Source: Herbiconiux daphne (GTDB taxonomy: Bacteria; Actinomycetota; Actinomycetes; Actinomycetales; Microbacteriaceae). From it: 64,000 nucleotides of DNA. Under the pieces are notes generated by a model that saw only the letters and a list, made by a program, of their open reading frames with translations, had not been told where the DNA came from and did no database searches. The stretch is taken from NCBI RefSeq assembly GCF_024979295.1, contig NZ_JANLCJ010000006.1, positions 1 through 64,000 of the forward strand. Reading direction: 5' to 3'. Position numbers and translations under genes: made by a program. Shown here in pieces: positions 8,159 to 16,301 of the stretch; position 1 is the first letter of the stretch, and every line of letters starts with the position of its first letter.

Positions 8159-9187
8159 CTAGACCCTAGTGGTCACCGGATGCGCCGCGTCGGAACGGAC
8201 GAGCAGCAGCGCCTCGGCCGTCGCGGAGTCGGTGACCAGGGTGGTGACCAGCCCGCTCTGCAGCACCGCCGCGATGGCCGCCACCTTGTCGGCGCCTCCG
8301 GCGAGCGTCACCACCTCGGGAACCCGGCGCAGTTCGTCGACCGTCACGCCCACCGCGCGCTCGAGCGCGGGCGCGGCGATCGGGGCGCCCGCGGCGTCGA
8401 AGACCACCGAGCACACGTCGGCTACGGCGCCGCGCGCCACCAGGTCGTCGCGCTCGGCGGGCGTGAACTCGCCGAACAGCGACGAGCGGGGCGGTTGCCA
8501 CGAGCCGATGCCGACGAGGGCGATCGTGAGCCGGCCGAAGCGGTCGATGGCGTCGGCGAGGCTCGGGTCGGCGCGCAGTTCTTCGGCCATCGAGGCGGTG
8601 CGCACGAGCAGGGGCGCGTGCAGCGGAAAGGCGCGGCCGCCGGTCTTGCCGGTGAGGCGCCGTACGAGTTCGACACCGCTCACGTCCATCTCGGCCGCCC
8701 GCACGCCGCCGACCATCTGCACCACGTCGGCCGGCGCGAGCGTCGACACCGCGTCGACGAGGCCGGTGAGAGTGGCGCCCCACGAGATGCCGAGCACGTC
8801 GTCGGGGCCCACGACGCCGGCCAGCAACTGGGCGCCGGCCGTGCCGATCAGCGCGGCCGTGGCATCCGGAGCGGCGTCGATGGCGCGCACCACGATGGCC
8901 CGAGGCATGCCGTAGGCCCGGGCCAGCCGCTCGCCGAGCGCGAGGTCGACGTCGGCGGGCATGTCGACGTAGATGCGCACGATGCCGCTCGCCTTCGCCT
9001 CGTCGAGCAGGCGGGCGACCTTGAAGCGCGAGATGCCCAGTTCGTCGGCGATCTCGTTCTTCTGCTTGTCGTCGATGTAGTAGCGGCGGGCGACGATCGC
9101 GGCCTCGAGCGAGACGGGGGCGGTGCCGCGGCGGCCGTCGGGGGCCGGGTCGCCGGGGCGGCGCACGACGGCGCGGGGGTCGGTCAT
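8159..9187 (-). CDS. SorC/DeoR-family transcriptional regulator (second)
   Basis: Regulator of 342 residues with an N-terminal helix-turn-helix near residues 40-65 (KNEIADELGISRFKVARLLD) and a SorC effector domain (DVLGISWGATLTG, TLAGGADKVAAIAAV). The ATG at 9187 is preceded by GGAGG at ideal spacing; an in-frame upstream extension lacks support. It heads a two-gene operon with the epimerase and faces the E2-E1-aldolase operon. The operator palindrome at 9246-9261 lies between the two transcription units. It is a paralogue of the SorC protein at 6549-7490, with almost the same recognition helix. Confidence 0.88.
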   Translation of the reverse strand: MTDPRAVVRRPGDPAPDGRRGTAPVSLEAAIVARRYYIDDKQKNEIADELGISRFKVARLLDEAKASGIVRIYVDMPADVDLALGERLARAYGMPRAIVVRAIDAAPDATAALIGTAGAQLLAGVVGPDDVLGISWGATLTGLVDAVSTLAPADVVQMVGGVRAAEMDVSGVELVRRLTGKTGGRAFPLHAPLLVRTASMAEELRADPSLADAIDRFGRLTIALVGIGSWQPPRSSLFGEFTPAERDDLVARGAVADVCSVVFDAAGAPIAAPALERAVGVTVDELRRVPEVVTLAGGADKVAAIAAVLQSGLVTTLVTDSATAEALLLVRSDAAHPVTTRV

Positions 9188-9210
9188 CGGGTTCCTCCAT
9201 GGCGCGACCT

Positions 9211-9239
9211 TTGACGCGCTCTGGGGGCTAGTGTACTCT
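9211..9239 (+). promoter_or_regulatory. Promoter of the E2-E1-aldolase operon
   Basis: TTGACG (9211-9216), a 17-base spacer and TACTCT (9234-9239) form a good sigma-70-type promoter. Transcription would start near 9246, exactly where the palindrome GTGCTCTTATGAGCGC begins, so a protein bound there would block initiation. The leader to the ATG at 9313 is about 67 bases. Confidence 0.65.
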
Positions 9240-9245
9240 AGCGTC

Positions 9246-9278
9246 GTGCTCTTATGAGCGCTGGTTTCACATTTGAGC
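9246..9278. promoter_or_regulatory. Operator-like palindrome, copy B (putative SorC-family site)
   Basis: GTGCTCTTATGAGCGC (9246-9261) repeats copy A at 6440 apart from the two central bases. A further half-site CACATTTGAGC follows at 9268-9278. It overlaps the predicted start of the E2 operon transcript, which favours repression. Confidence 0.65.
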
Positions 9279-9312
9279 GGTTGTCTCCGCTCCCTCACCC
9301 CGACGGAGAGCA

Positions 9313-10728
9313 ATGTCGATCGACGTTCGAGTTCCCACCACCGGCAATGCGGGGGAGGACGCCGTGATCGTCGACTGGAACGTCTCGGTGGGGTCGCAGG
9401 TGCACGCCGGCGACGTGCTCGTGACGCTCGAGACCGCGAAGGCGACCATCGAGGTCGAGGCGCCGGCGGGCGGCGAGATCTTGGCGATCAAGTTCGAGCC
9501 CGGCGACGAGGTGCCCGAACACGAGGTGCTCGCGGTGCTGGGCGAGGCGGGCGAGGTGCTGGGCGGCTCGTCGCCTGGGCCGGTCTCCGCCGGCCCAGGC
9601 GCCGACGCCGATGATCCGGGGGCCACCGCGCCGGCGACACCAACCCCGGCCGTGTCCGTGCAGGCTGCGGCGGCCGGCGAGGCTCCCACTTCGACATTCT
9701 CGGCGGAGACGGCGACGGCGACGGCTACGGCTACGGATGCCGCGGCCTCCGCCTCGCCGGTGGCGCGCGTCAAAGCCTCCCCTCGTGCCCGCATCCTCGC
9801 CGATCGGAACGACGTCGACCTCGCGACGGTCGCCGGCACCGGGCCGGGCGGGCGCATCATCATCGCCGATGTGCTCGCGGCGCGAACGCGGGCCCAGGCG
9901 CGGGCGGAGAGCCCGGCGCCTGCCGGCGAAACATCCGCCGGCAATTCGTTCGCTTCCCCGGGTGCTGCCGCCCCGATCGCGGGTGCGACGACCACCGCCG
10001 ACCCCGACAACGCGCCTGCGATCAGCTCAGCAGCCAATGCCGGCGCCGCCGCCGACTTCACGCTCGTGCCCGTGCGCGGCGCCCGCAAGGTGACGGCGCA
10101 GCGCATGACGGAGTCGCTGCAGAATTCGGCGCAGGTCACGCTCACCCGCTACGCCGACGCCACCGCCATGCTCGCCTACGTCGCCCGGCTGCGCTCGGTC
10201 ACCGACGACCGCGGCCTGCCGAAGATCGGCGTGAACGACATCGTGCTGTTCGCCACCGCGAGGGCCGTGGCGAAGCATCCCGAGGCCAACTCCACCTTCG
10301 ACTGGGACGGCATCCGGCAGTACCACAGCGTCGATCTCGGGTTCGCGGTCGACACCGGGGCGGCGCTGCTCGTTCCCGTCATCGCCGGCGCCGACCGGCT
10401 GAGCCTCGCCGATCTCGGCGCGGCCGCTCGCGCGGCGATCGAGAAGTCGCGCGCGGGCCGGCTCACCACGGCCGAGATGAGCGGCGGCACCTTCACCGTG
10501 TCGAACCTCGGCAGCCTCGGCGTGCACTGGTTCACGCCCGTGCTCAACCCGCCGCAGTCGTGCATCCTCGGTGTCGGTGCGGCGCACCGCACGCATCCGG
10601 ATGCCCCGAGCCTGCTGCCGTTGTCCCTCACGTTCGACCACCGCGCCCTCGACGGCGCCGCGGCCGCGGGCGTGCTCGCCGACATCGCGCGCGCCATCGA
10701 GACCGTCGACGTGCTGTCGGCCTTCTGA
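9313..10728 (+). CDS. Dihydrolipoyl acyltransferase (E2) of a 2-oxoacid/acetoin-type dehydrogenase complex
   Basis: E2 protein of 471 residues that carries acyl groups on a lipoyl arm to CoA. A single lipoyl domain (residues 1-80) has the lipoylation site ETAKA (Lys43). An Ala/Pro/Thr-rich flexible linker follows (about 85-150). The peripheral subunit-binding domain is at 152-190 (SPRARILADRNDVDL). The catalytic domain fills 240-471 and carries the active-site DHRALDG near residue 443. The E1 gene lies 39 bases downstream. No lipoamide dehydrogenase (E3) is encoded in the window, so one must be shared from elsewhere. The location inside a SorC-controlled sugar cluster is unusual for this enzyme family. 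Confidence 0.92.
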   Translation: MSIDVRVPTTGNAGEDAVIVDWNVSVGSQVHAGDVLVTLETAKATIEVEAPAGGEILAIKFEPGDEVPEHEVLAVLGEAGEVLGGSSPGPVSAGPGADADDPGATAPATPTPAVSVQAAAAGEAPTSTFSAETATATATATDAAASASPVARVKASPRARILADRNDVDLATVAGTGPGGRIIIADVLAARTRAQARAESPAPAGETSAGNSFASPGAAAPIAGATTTADPDNAPAISSAANAGAAADFTLVPVRGARKVTAQRMTESLQNSAQVTLTRYADATAMLAYVARLRSVTDDRGLPKIGVNDIVLFATARAVAKHPEANSTFDWDGIRQYHSVDLGFAVDTGAALLVPVIAGADRLSLADLGAAARAAIEKSRAGRLTTAEMSGGTFTVSNLGSLGVHWFTPVLNPPQSCILGVGAAHRTHPDAPSLLPLSLTFDHRALDGAAAAGVLADIARAIETVDVLSAF

Positions 10729-10767
10729 CCCCCCACGCCCCGCTTCAACCGAAGGACACGACGAACA

Positions 10768-13239
10768 ATGGCAAAAGAGCTGCTCATCGATCCGGCCGCC
10801 ACCCGCAGCCGGTCGGAGCTCACGTTCGAATCGATCGCCGTCAACACCTACGAGCCCGACCTGGCGCGCGAGCGATCGCTGCACGGCGACGACGCGCTCG
10901 AGCGCATCGGGCGCGACATGGTGCTCGTGCGCGAGTTCGAGCTCATGCTCAACGCCATCAAGCGCGAGGGCTCCTACCGCGGCATCGACTACGTGCACGC
11001 CGGGCCCGCCCACCTCTCGATCGGACAGGAGGCGGCCGCGGTCGGCCAGGCCTTCACCCTGTCGTCGACCGACAAGGTCTTCGGCAGCCACCGCAGCCAC
11101 GGCGAGGTCATCGCGAAGGGCCTGTCGGCCATCCATTCCACCGACGCCGGGGTGCTGACGGATGCCTTCAGCGGTTGGTCGGAGGGCGCGATCTGGAACG
11201 TCGTGCAGAGCCGTCTGGCCGACGACGACTTCGAGCAGCTCGCCATCAACTACCTGCTCTACGGCATGACCGCCGAGACGTTCGGCCGGCGCACCGGCTT
11301 CAACCGCGGGCTCGGCGGCAGCATGCACGCCTTCTTCCCGCCCCTCGGCATCTACCCCAACAACGCGATCGTGGGTGGATCGGGCCCACTCGCCACGGGC
11401 GCCGCGCTCTACAACCGGCTGCAGGCGAAGCCCGGCATCGTGGTCGCGTCGATCGGCGACGCGTCGACCGGCACGGGCCCGGTCTGGGAGTCGTTCAACT
11501 TCGCGAGCATGGCGCAGCTGCACACCCTGATGGACGACGAGCACCGCGGCGGCCTGCCCGTGGTGTTCTTCATCGTCAACAACTTCTACGGCATGGGCGG
11601 CCAGACCATCGGCGAGACCATGGCCTACGACCGGCTCGCCCGCATCGGCGCCGGCATCAACGCGCAGAACATGCACGCGCAGACCATCGACGGCAACAAC
11701 CCGCTCGCCGTGATCGAGGCCATGACCATCGCCCGCCAGCACCTCGAGTCGGGCGACGGGCCGGTGCTCATCGACTGCCAGACCTACCGGCAGTCGGGGC
11801 ACTCGCCCTCGGATGCCTCGTCGTACCGCACCAAAGACGAACTCGACCTGTGGGCGTCGATCGACCCGATCGACAGCCACTTCGCGCGGCTCGTCGAGGG
11901 GGGTGTCGTGCCCGCCGGCCGCCAGGCCGAGTGGAAGGCGTGGGCGGAGAAGAAGGTGTCGGCGGCCCTCGAGGTGGCGATCGATTCATCCGTCTCGCCC
12001 CGTCTCTCGCTGCGGCGTGACCCGCGGGTGATGGCGGGACTCACCTTCAACAACACGTCGATCGACCTCGCCGAGGCCCCCGCGGGCGAGACCCTCGTGC
12101 CGGTCGCCGAGCTGCCGCACCTGCAGTCGCTGGCCCGCAAGTCGCGCTCGGGCCTCGGCGACGACGGCAAGACGCTCTCGGGGGCGAAGGCGATCACGTT
12201 CCGCGACGCGCTCTTCGAGACCATCGTCACGCACGCCGCCGCCGACGACCGGCTGGCGATGTGGGGCGAAGAGAACCGCGACTGGGGCGGGTCGTTCGGG
12301 GTCTACCGCGGCCTCACCGAGCTGCTGCCGCGGCATCGCCTGTTCAACTCGCCGATCTCGGAGGCCGTGATCGTGGGGGCCGGCGTCGGCTACGCACTCT
12401 CGGGCGGACGGGCGATGGTCGAGCTGATGTACGCCGACTTCATCGGGCGCGCCGGCGACGAGATCTTCAACCAGATGGCCAAGTGGCAGGCGATGTCGGG
12501 CGGGCTCGCGACCGTGCCCATGGTGCTGCGGGTGTCAGTGGGCGCGAAATACGGCGCCCAGCACTCACAGGACTGGAGCTCGATGGTGGCGGGGGTGCCG
12601 GGCCTCAAAGTGGTGTTCCCGGCCACGGCGCACGACGCCAAAGGGCTGCTCGCGTCGGCCCTCTCGGGCAACGACCCGGTGGTGTTCTTCGAGAGCCAGC
12701 GGCTCTACGACACGGTCGAGACGGTCTACCCCGAGGGCGTGCCGGCCGACTACTACCAGACACCGATCGGCGCGCCGCACGTGGTGCGCGCCGGGTCGGA
12801 TCTCACCATCCTCACCGTCGGCGCCGCCCTCTACCGGGGCCTGGATGCCGCACGCGAACTGTCGGAGACCTACGGCGTCTCGGCCGAGGTGATCGACGCG
12901 CGCTCGCTCGTGCCGTTCGAGTACGACCTGCTGCTGGAGTCGGTCGCGAAGACCGGTCGGCTGGTCTGCGTGTCGGATGCGAACCTGCGCGGCAGCTGGC
13001 TCAACACCGTCGCGGCCACCGTCTCGACCGAGGCGTTCGACGACCTGGATGCCCCGGTGGTGGTGCTCGGCGCCCGCAACTGGATCGCACCGCCGGCCGA
13101 ACTCGAGTGGGACTTCTTCGTGACCCCGGCCGACATCGTCGACGCGGTGCATTCGCGCATCCTGCCGCTCGCCGGTCACGTGGTGCAAGACGCCCCGGGG
13201 GCCGAGGGCACGCTCGACGAGTCGGCGATGGGCATCTGA
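10768..13239 (+). CDS. Fused alpha-beta TPP-dependent dehydrogenase E1 component
   Basis: Protein of 823 residues in which the E1 alpha and beta subunits are fused. The alpha half (about 1-430) has HRSHGEVIAKG, GLGGSMHAFF and a TPP/Mg motif from GDAS (Asp231) to NN (271-272). The last base pattern is GDA rather than GDG. The beta half (about 465-800) has the catalytic-Glu segment GEENRDWGGSFG and the C-terminal transketolase-like domain. The GGSMH and NNAIVGGSGPLATGAAL segments resemble acetoin and pyruvate dehydrogenase E1 alpha. Partnered with the upstream E2 it would convert a 2-oxoacid, or cleave an alpha-hydroxyketone, to an acyl-CoA. The substrate is unknown. A ribosome site GAAGGA precedes the ATG. 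Confidence 0.9.
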   Translation: MAKELLIDPAATRSRSELTFESIAVNTYEPDLARERSLHGDDALERIGRDMVLVREFELMLNAIKREGSYRGIDYVHAGPAHLSIGQEAAAVGQAFTLSSTDKVFGSHRSHGEVIAKGLSAIHSTDAGVLTDAFSGWSEGAIWNVVQSRLADDDFEQLAINYLLYGMTAETFGRRTGFNRGLGGSMHAFFPPLGIYPNNAIVGGSGPLATGAALYNRLQAKPGIVVASIGDASTGTGPVWESFNFASMAQLHTLMDDEHRGGLPVVFFIVNNFYGMGGQTIGETMAYDRLARIGAGINAQNMHAQTIDGNNPLAVIEAMTIARQHLESGDGPVLIDCQTYRQSGHSPSDASSYRTKDELDLWASIDPIDSHFARLVEGGVVPAGRQAEWKAWAEKKVSAALEVAIDSSVSPRLSLRRDPRVMAGLTFNNTSIDLAEAPAGETLVPVAELPHLQSLARKSRSGLGDDGKTLSGAKAITFRDALFETIVTHAAADDRLAMWGEENRDWGGSFGVYRGLTELLPRHRLFNSPISEAVIVGAGVGYALSGGRAMVELMYADFIGRAGDEIFNQMAKWQAMSGGLATVPMVLRVSVGAKYGAQHSQDWSSMVAGVPGLKVVFPATAHDAKGLLASALSGNDPVVFFESQRLYDTVETVYPEGVPADYYQTPIGAPHVVRAGSDLTILTVGAALYRGLDAARELSETYGVSAEVIDARSLVPFEYDLLLESVAKTGRLVCVSDANLRGSWLNTVAATVSTEAFDDLDAPVVVLGARNWIAPPAELEWDFFVTPADIVDAVHSRILPLAGHVVQDAPGAEGTLDESAMGI

Positions 13240-13880
13240 TGAAGCTCTACGCCGACAGCGCCTCGGTGGCGGCGGTGGTTCCGCTGCTGCACGACGGGCT
13301 CGTGCGCGGGGTCACCACCAATCCGTCGATCCTCGCGCGCGACGGGCTGGGAGCGGCCGATCTGCCGCGTCTCTACGACGAGTTCAGTGCCGCCGGCGCC
13401 GACGAGATCTTCCTGCAGGCCACGGGCGACTCGCGGGCCGCGCTGTTCGACGACGCCTCGCGCATCGCCGGATTCGGGCATCGCGTGGTGGTGAAGGTGC
13501 CGGCCACCCCCGACGGGTTCCGGGTGGCCCACGACCTGATGGCGCACGACGTGCGGGTGCTGCTGACCGCCGTCTACAGCCTCGCGCAGGCCACGTTCGC
13601 GGCATCCCTCGGCGTCGACTACATCGCGCCCTACTTCGGCCGGCTGGTCGACTCGGGCGAAGACGGCCTGTCGAAGGTGTCGAACATGACCACGGTGCTC
13701 GCCTCGACGCGCACCCGCGTGCTCGTCGCGAGCGTGCGGTCGCCGAACGCGGCGGCCACGCTCGCGCTCAACGGCGTGAGCCACATCACGGCCGACGTGC
13801 CCGTGCTGCTGGCGATGATGGTCGACCCGGTCACCGAGCAGTCGGCCCTCGAGTTCGAGCGGGTCGCCGCGGGCGGCTGA
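13239..13880 (+). CDS. Transaldolase-like fructose-6-phosphate aldolase family protein (TalC/MipB type)
   Basis: TIM-barrel class I aldolase of 213 residues, the usual length for the family. The start KLYADSA has the conserved Asp, followed by GVTTNPSI, and the Schiff-base lysine is Lys86 in VVVKVPAT. Family members cleave or form fructose 6-phosphate from dihydroxyacetone and glyceraldehyde 3-phosphate, or act on related ketoses. The ATG overlaps the E1 stop by one base (TGATG), so translation is coupled and the protein almost certainly shares a pathway with the E1-E2 complex. The substrate is not deducible. A longer in-frame extension antiparallel to E1 logic is rejected. Confidence 0.88.
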   Translation: MKLYADSASVAAVVPLLHDGLVRGVTTNPSILARDGLGAADLPRLYDEFSAAGADEIFLQATGDSRAALFDDASRIAGFGHRVVVKVPATPDGFRVAHDLMAHDVRVLLTAVYSLAQATFAASLGVDYIAPYFGRLVDSGEDGLSKVSNMTTVLASTRTRVLVASVRSPNAAATLALNGVSHITADVPVLLAMMVDPVTEQSALEFERVAAGG

Positions 13881-13914
13881 CGCGGGCGGCGCGGTGGCGG
13901 CTGACGCGGGCGGC
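13872..13914. repeat. 19-bp direct repeat, 24-bp period
   Basis: A 19-base GC-only-rich segment (13872-13890) is repeated exactly at 13896-13914. It overlaps the stop codon of the aldolase gene and fills the short gap before the convergent PfkB gene. No clear hairpin terminator with a T-tract is seen here. Confidence 0.75.
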
Positions 13915-13923
13915 TGACGCGCG

Positions 13924-14838
13924 CTACCGCGGCAGGTCGGCGAGGGTGGGCGGGTTCGCGCCGGCGCGGGAGACCGTGACGGCCGCGCAGTCGGCCGCGA
14001 AGGCGCCGATGCGGGCGAGCTCGGCGGCGTCGAACGCCGATCCGTCGCGGAGGGCTAGGGGGTCGACCCCGGCGTCGAGCAGCGCCGCCAGCTGCCAGAT
14101 GAGCGCGCTCATGAACGAGTCGCCCGCCCCGATCGTGTCGACCACGGTCACCGGCACCCCCGGCACCACCCGCCGTTCGGATGCCGTCGCCAGCACGGCC
14201 CCATCGCCCCCGCGGGTCACCGCCACCACCGCCGGACCGAGCTGCAGGATGCGATCGATCGACTCGTCGACACTCGATCGCGGAAAGAGCCACTCGGCAT
14301 CCTCGTCGCTCAGCTTCAGCACGGTGCTGAGCCGGGCGATCTCGACGAACCGTGCGCACGCCGCGTCGTGCGACCCCACGAGGGCCGGACGGATGTTGGG
14401 GTCGAACGTCACGATCGCGTCGGGCCGGCTGCGCAACAGCGCCACCACCGCCGATCCGCCGGGCTCGACGAAGGCGCCGAGCGACCCGGTGTGCACGATG
14501 TCGGCCACCGGCAGCTCGACGCCGGCCGGCACCGACCAGCGCACGTCGAAGTCGTACTCGGCCGATCCGTCGGCCCGCAGACGAGCGGTCGCCGACGACG
14601 TCACCTCATCGCGGAACGACGCGGCCACGATCTCGACACCCGCCTCGCGCAGGTGGTGCACGATGGACTCGCCCCGCGCATCCGGCCCCACCGCGGTGAG
14701 CAGCTTGACGCTGCGACCCAGGCGCGCCAGCCCGTAGGCGATGTTCATGGGCGAGCCGCCCGGGTGCTCGGCCGCACCCTCGGCGCTCTCGACGACGTCG
14801 ACGAGCGATTCACCGATCGCGAGCACGGTAGCGGCCAC
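13924..14838 (-). CDS. PfkB-family carbohydrate kinase (fructokinase/ribokinase-like)
   Basis: Sugar kinase of 304 residues. The N-terminal TVLAIGESLVDVV, the sugar-binding GGSPMNIAYGLARLG, VTFDPNIRPAL and the ATP/anion-hole DTIGAGDSFMSAL (catalytic Asp in GAGD) define the PfkB family and fit fructokinases best. The GTG at 14838 is preceded by AGAGGGG at seven bases; an in-frame extension upstream passes through a short tandem repeat and is unlikely. It is transcribed toward the E2-E1-aldolase operon and could phosphorylate a ketose from that pathway or act independently. Confidence 0.88.
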   Translation of the reverse strand: MAATVLAIGESLVDVVESAEGAAEHPGGSPMNIAYGLARLGRSVKLLTAVGPDARGESIVHHLREAGVEIVAASFRDEVTSSATARLRADGSAEYDFDVRWSVPAGVELPVADIVHTGSLGAFVEPGGSAVVALLRSRPDAIVTFDPNIRPALVGSHDAACARFVEIARLSTVLKLSDEDAEWLFPRSSVDESIDRILQLGPAVVAVTRGGDGAVLATASERRVVPGVPVTVVDTIGAGDSFMSALIWQLAALLDAGVDPLALRDGSAFDAAELARIGAFAADCAAVTVSRAGANPPTLADLPR

Positions 14839-14908
14839 CAGGCATCCCCTCTGCTGAATGGCTCTCAGTGTATTGCCCGCCCGCCCGGCGGTGAGGGGTC
14901 GCCGGAAG

Positions 14909-14978
14909 ATTCCGGATGCGGGCTTCCGGATGCCGGCTTCCGGATGCCGGCTCCCGGACGCGGGCTCCCGGATGCCGC
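14909..14978. repeat. Five tandem 14-bp repeats in a divergent intergenic region
   Basis: The unit TTCCGGATGCCGGC occurs five times in exact 14-bp register (14909, 14923, 14937, 14951, 14965) with a few substitutions. It lies between the divergent PfkB and DUF3097 genes. The unit contains GGATGCC, a word that is strikingly frequent across the window. It could be a replication-slippage product or a multi-site operator. Confidence 0.85.
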
Positions 14979-15037
14979 CGCCGAGCCGACCTGGGGGCGC
15001 ACCGCCGTCGCGACCGGGGTGGCGGCTTCGCGGCGCG

Positions 15038-15043
15038 TAGCCT
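15038..15043 (+). promoter_or_regulatory. -10-like TAGCCT six bases before the DUF3097 start
   Basis: TAGCCT is followed by exactly six bases and then the GTG at 15050, so transcription would begin at or beside the start codon (leaderless mRNA). No clear -35 is present. Confidence 0.45.
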
Positions 15044-15049
15044 TCTGAG

Positions 15050-15925
15050 GTGCCATTCGATCCCACCGCCGACCTCGACGACCGCTACGGCTCCGACGTG
15101 CTCGCCGACTACAACCGCCGCGCCCGGCCCGTGGAACTGCCCCGGGTCGAGGCCGAGTTCGACCTCGTGGTCGAAGAGGTGGCCACCGACTTCTGCGGCT
15201 CCGTCGTCCGCGTCGAGGGCCGCACGGTCGAGCTCGAAGACCGCCACGGCACGCGGCGGGTGTTTCCGCTCGGCGCCGGATTCCTCTTCGAGGGCCGAGC
15301 GGTGCAGCTGGTGCATCCGAAGTCCGCGGCCACCAAGGCGGCCGAGGCCGGGCGGCGGCGCACGGCCTCCGGATCGTTCGCAGCCCCGCAGGAACGCGCG
15401 CGGGTGGCCCGCGCCAGCCGCATCTACGTCGAGGGCCGGCACGATGCCGAGCTGGTCGAGAAGGTCTGGGGCGACGACCTGCGCGGCGAGGGCGTCGTCG
15501 TGGAATACCTCGAGGGCGTCGACGACCTCGACGCCGTGGTGCGCGAGTTCGCCCCGACGCGCGAGCGGCGCATCGGCGTGCTCGTCGACCACCTGGTCGC
15601 CGGCTCGAAGGAGAGCCGGATAGCGGATGCCGTTGCGCGCGGCCCGTTCGGATCGAACGTTCTCGTCGTCGGGCATCCGTTCGTCGACATCTGGCAGGCC
15701 GTCACCCCGAAGGCGCTCGGCATCCGTGCCTGGCCCACCGTGCCGCGCTCGATCGAGTGGAAGCACGGCATCTGCGAGGCCTTCGGCTGGCCGCACGCCG
15801 ACCAGGCCGACATCGCGCGGGCGTGGAAACGCATCCTGTCGCGGGTGCACACCTACACCGACCTCGAGCCGGTGCTGCTCGGCCGTGTGGAGCAACTCAT
15901 CGACTTCGTGACCGAGCCGGCCTAG
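15050..15925 (+). CDS. DUF3097 family protein
   Basis: Actinobacterial conserved protein of 291 residues that I recognise as DUF3097; its function is not established. An N-terminal beta-rich part (1-100, with VEVATDFCGSVVRVE-like strands) is followed by SRIYVEGRHDAELVEKVWGDDLR near residues 122-144 and RIGVLVDHLV near 175. The VEGRHDAEL and later Asp-containing strands resemble a TOPRIM-type metal site, suggesting a nucleic-acid or phosphotransfer role; that is inference only. The GTG start at 15050 is supported by a -10-like TAGCCT six bases upstream. It stands alone, with repeats downstream. Confidence 0.85.
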   Translation: MPFDPTADLDDRYGSDVLADYNRRARPVELPRVEAEFDLVVEEVATDFCGSVVRVEGRTVELEDRHGTRRVFPLGAGFLFEGRAVQLVHPKSAATKAAEAGRRRTASGSFAAPQERARVARASRIYVEGRHDAELVEKVWGDDLRGEGVVVEYLEGVDDLDAVVREFAPTRERRIGVLVDHLVAGSKESRIADAVARGPFGSNVLVVGHPFVDIWQAVTPKALGIRAWPTVPRSIEWKHGICEAFGWPHADQADIARAWKRILSRVHTYTDLEPVLLGRVEQLIDFVTEPA

Positions 15926-16301
15926 CGCCCGAGCCCTCCGCAGCCGCCCGCGCAACCTTCGGGAGGCCACCACGCCCCCCGCCCCCTTCGGGAGGCCACA
16001 CCGGCCTCCTCAACGGCGAACACCCTCCCGAACGCACCGCCGACCCGACCAGGGGCCTCTGCTGGTGACGGCCCGGCTTCGGGAGGCCATTACGCGCCAT
16101 CCGCGACTTCCGGCGGCCACAGCGGCCTCCCAAACGGGGAACGGCCTCCCGGCGCCCAGTGGCGTGGGATCGCTCGGGAGGCCGCCACACGCGCCGGCCC
16201 GTTCGGGAGGCCACATCGGCCTCCCGAAGGGCGAAGAGCCTCCCGAGCGCGCGCCCGTCCGACCCGACCGGGGGAGGGGCAGGGGCCCGGGGGCGCCGCC
16301 G
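15926..16301. repeat. Convergent intergenic region with three 73-74 bp palindromic repeats
   Basis: No gene is seen. Three units lie at 15959-16031, 16079-16152 and 16174-16246. Each begins TCGGGAGGCC and ends CCTCCCGA (the middle copy ends CCTCCCGG). Each also contains an inner palindrome of the form GGCCAC-ANCGGCC. The same family occurs three times at 38087-38396. The units fold into nested hairpins and lie between the convergent DUF3097 and GH27 genes, so they may serve as bidirectional terminators or as a mobile palindromic element. The structure is seen; the role is inferred. Confidence 0.85.

Noticed and set aside
10027..11880. Long open frame (617 codons) on the minus strand opposite E2 and E1
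   Set aside because: Its translation is Arg/Gly/His-rich without any recognisable domain, and it runs opposite two genes with complete catalytic motifs; such frames are a by-product of high GC.
14909..14978. CRISPR or coding repeat
   Set aside because: Units are contiguous 14-mers without spacers; 14 is not a multiple of three and the reading frames through them lack a ribosome site.
15926..16301. CRISPR-like array
   Set aside because: The units are 73-74 bp palindromes placed unevenly, without constant short repeats and unique spacers, and there are no cas genes.
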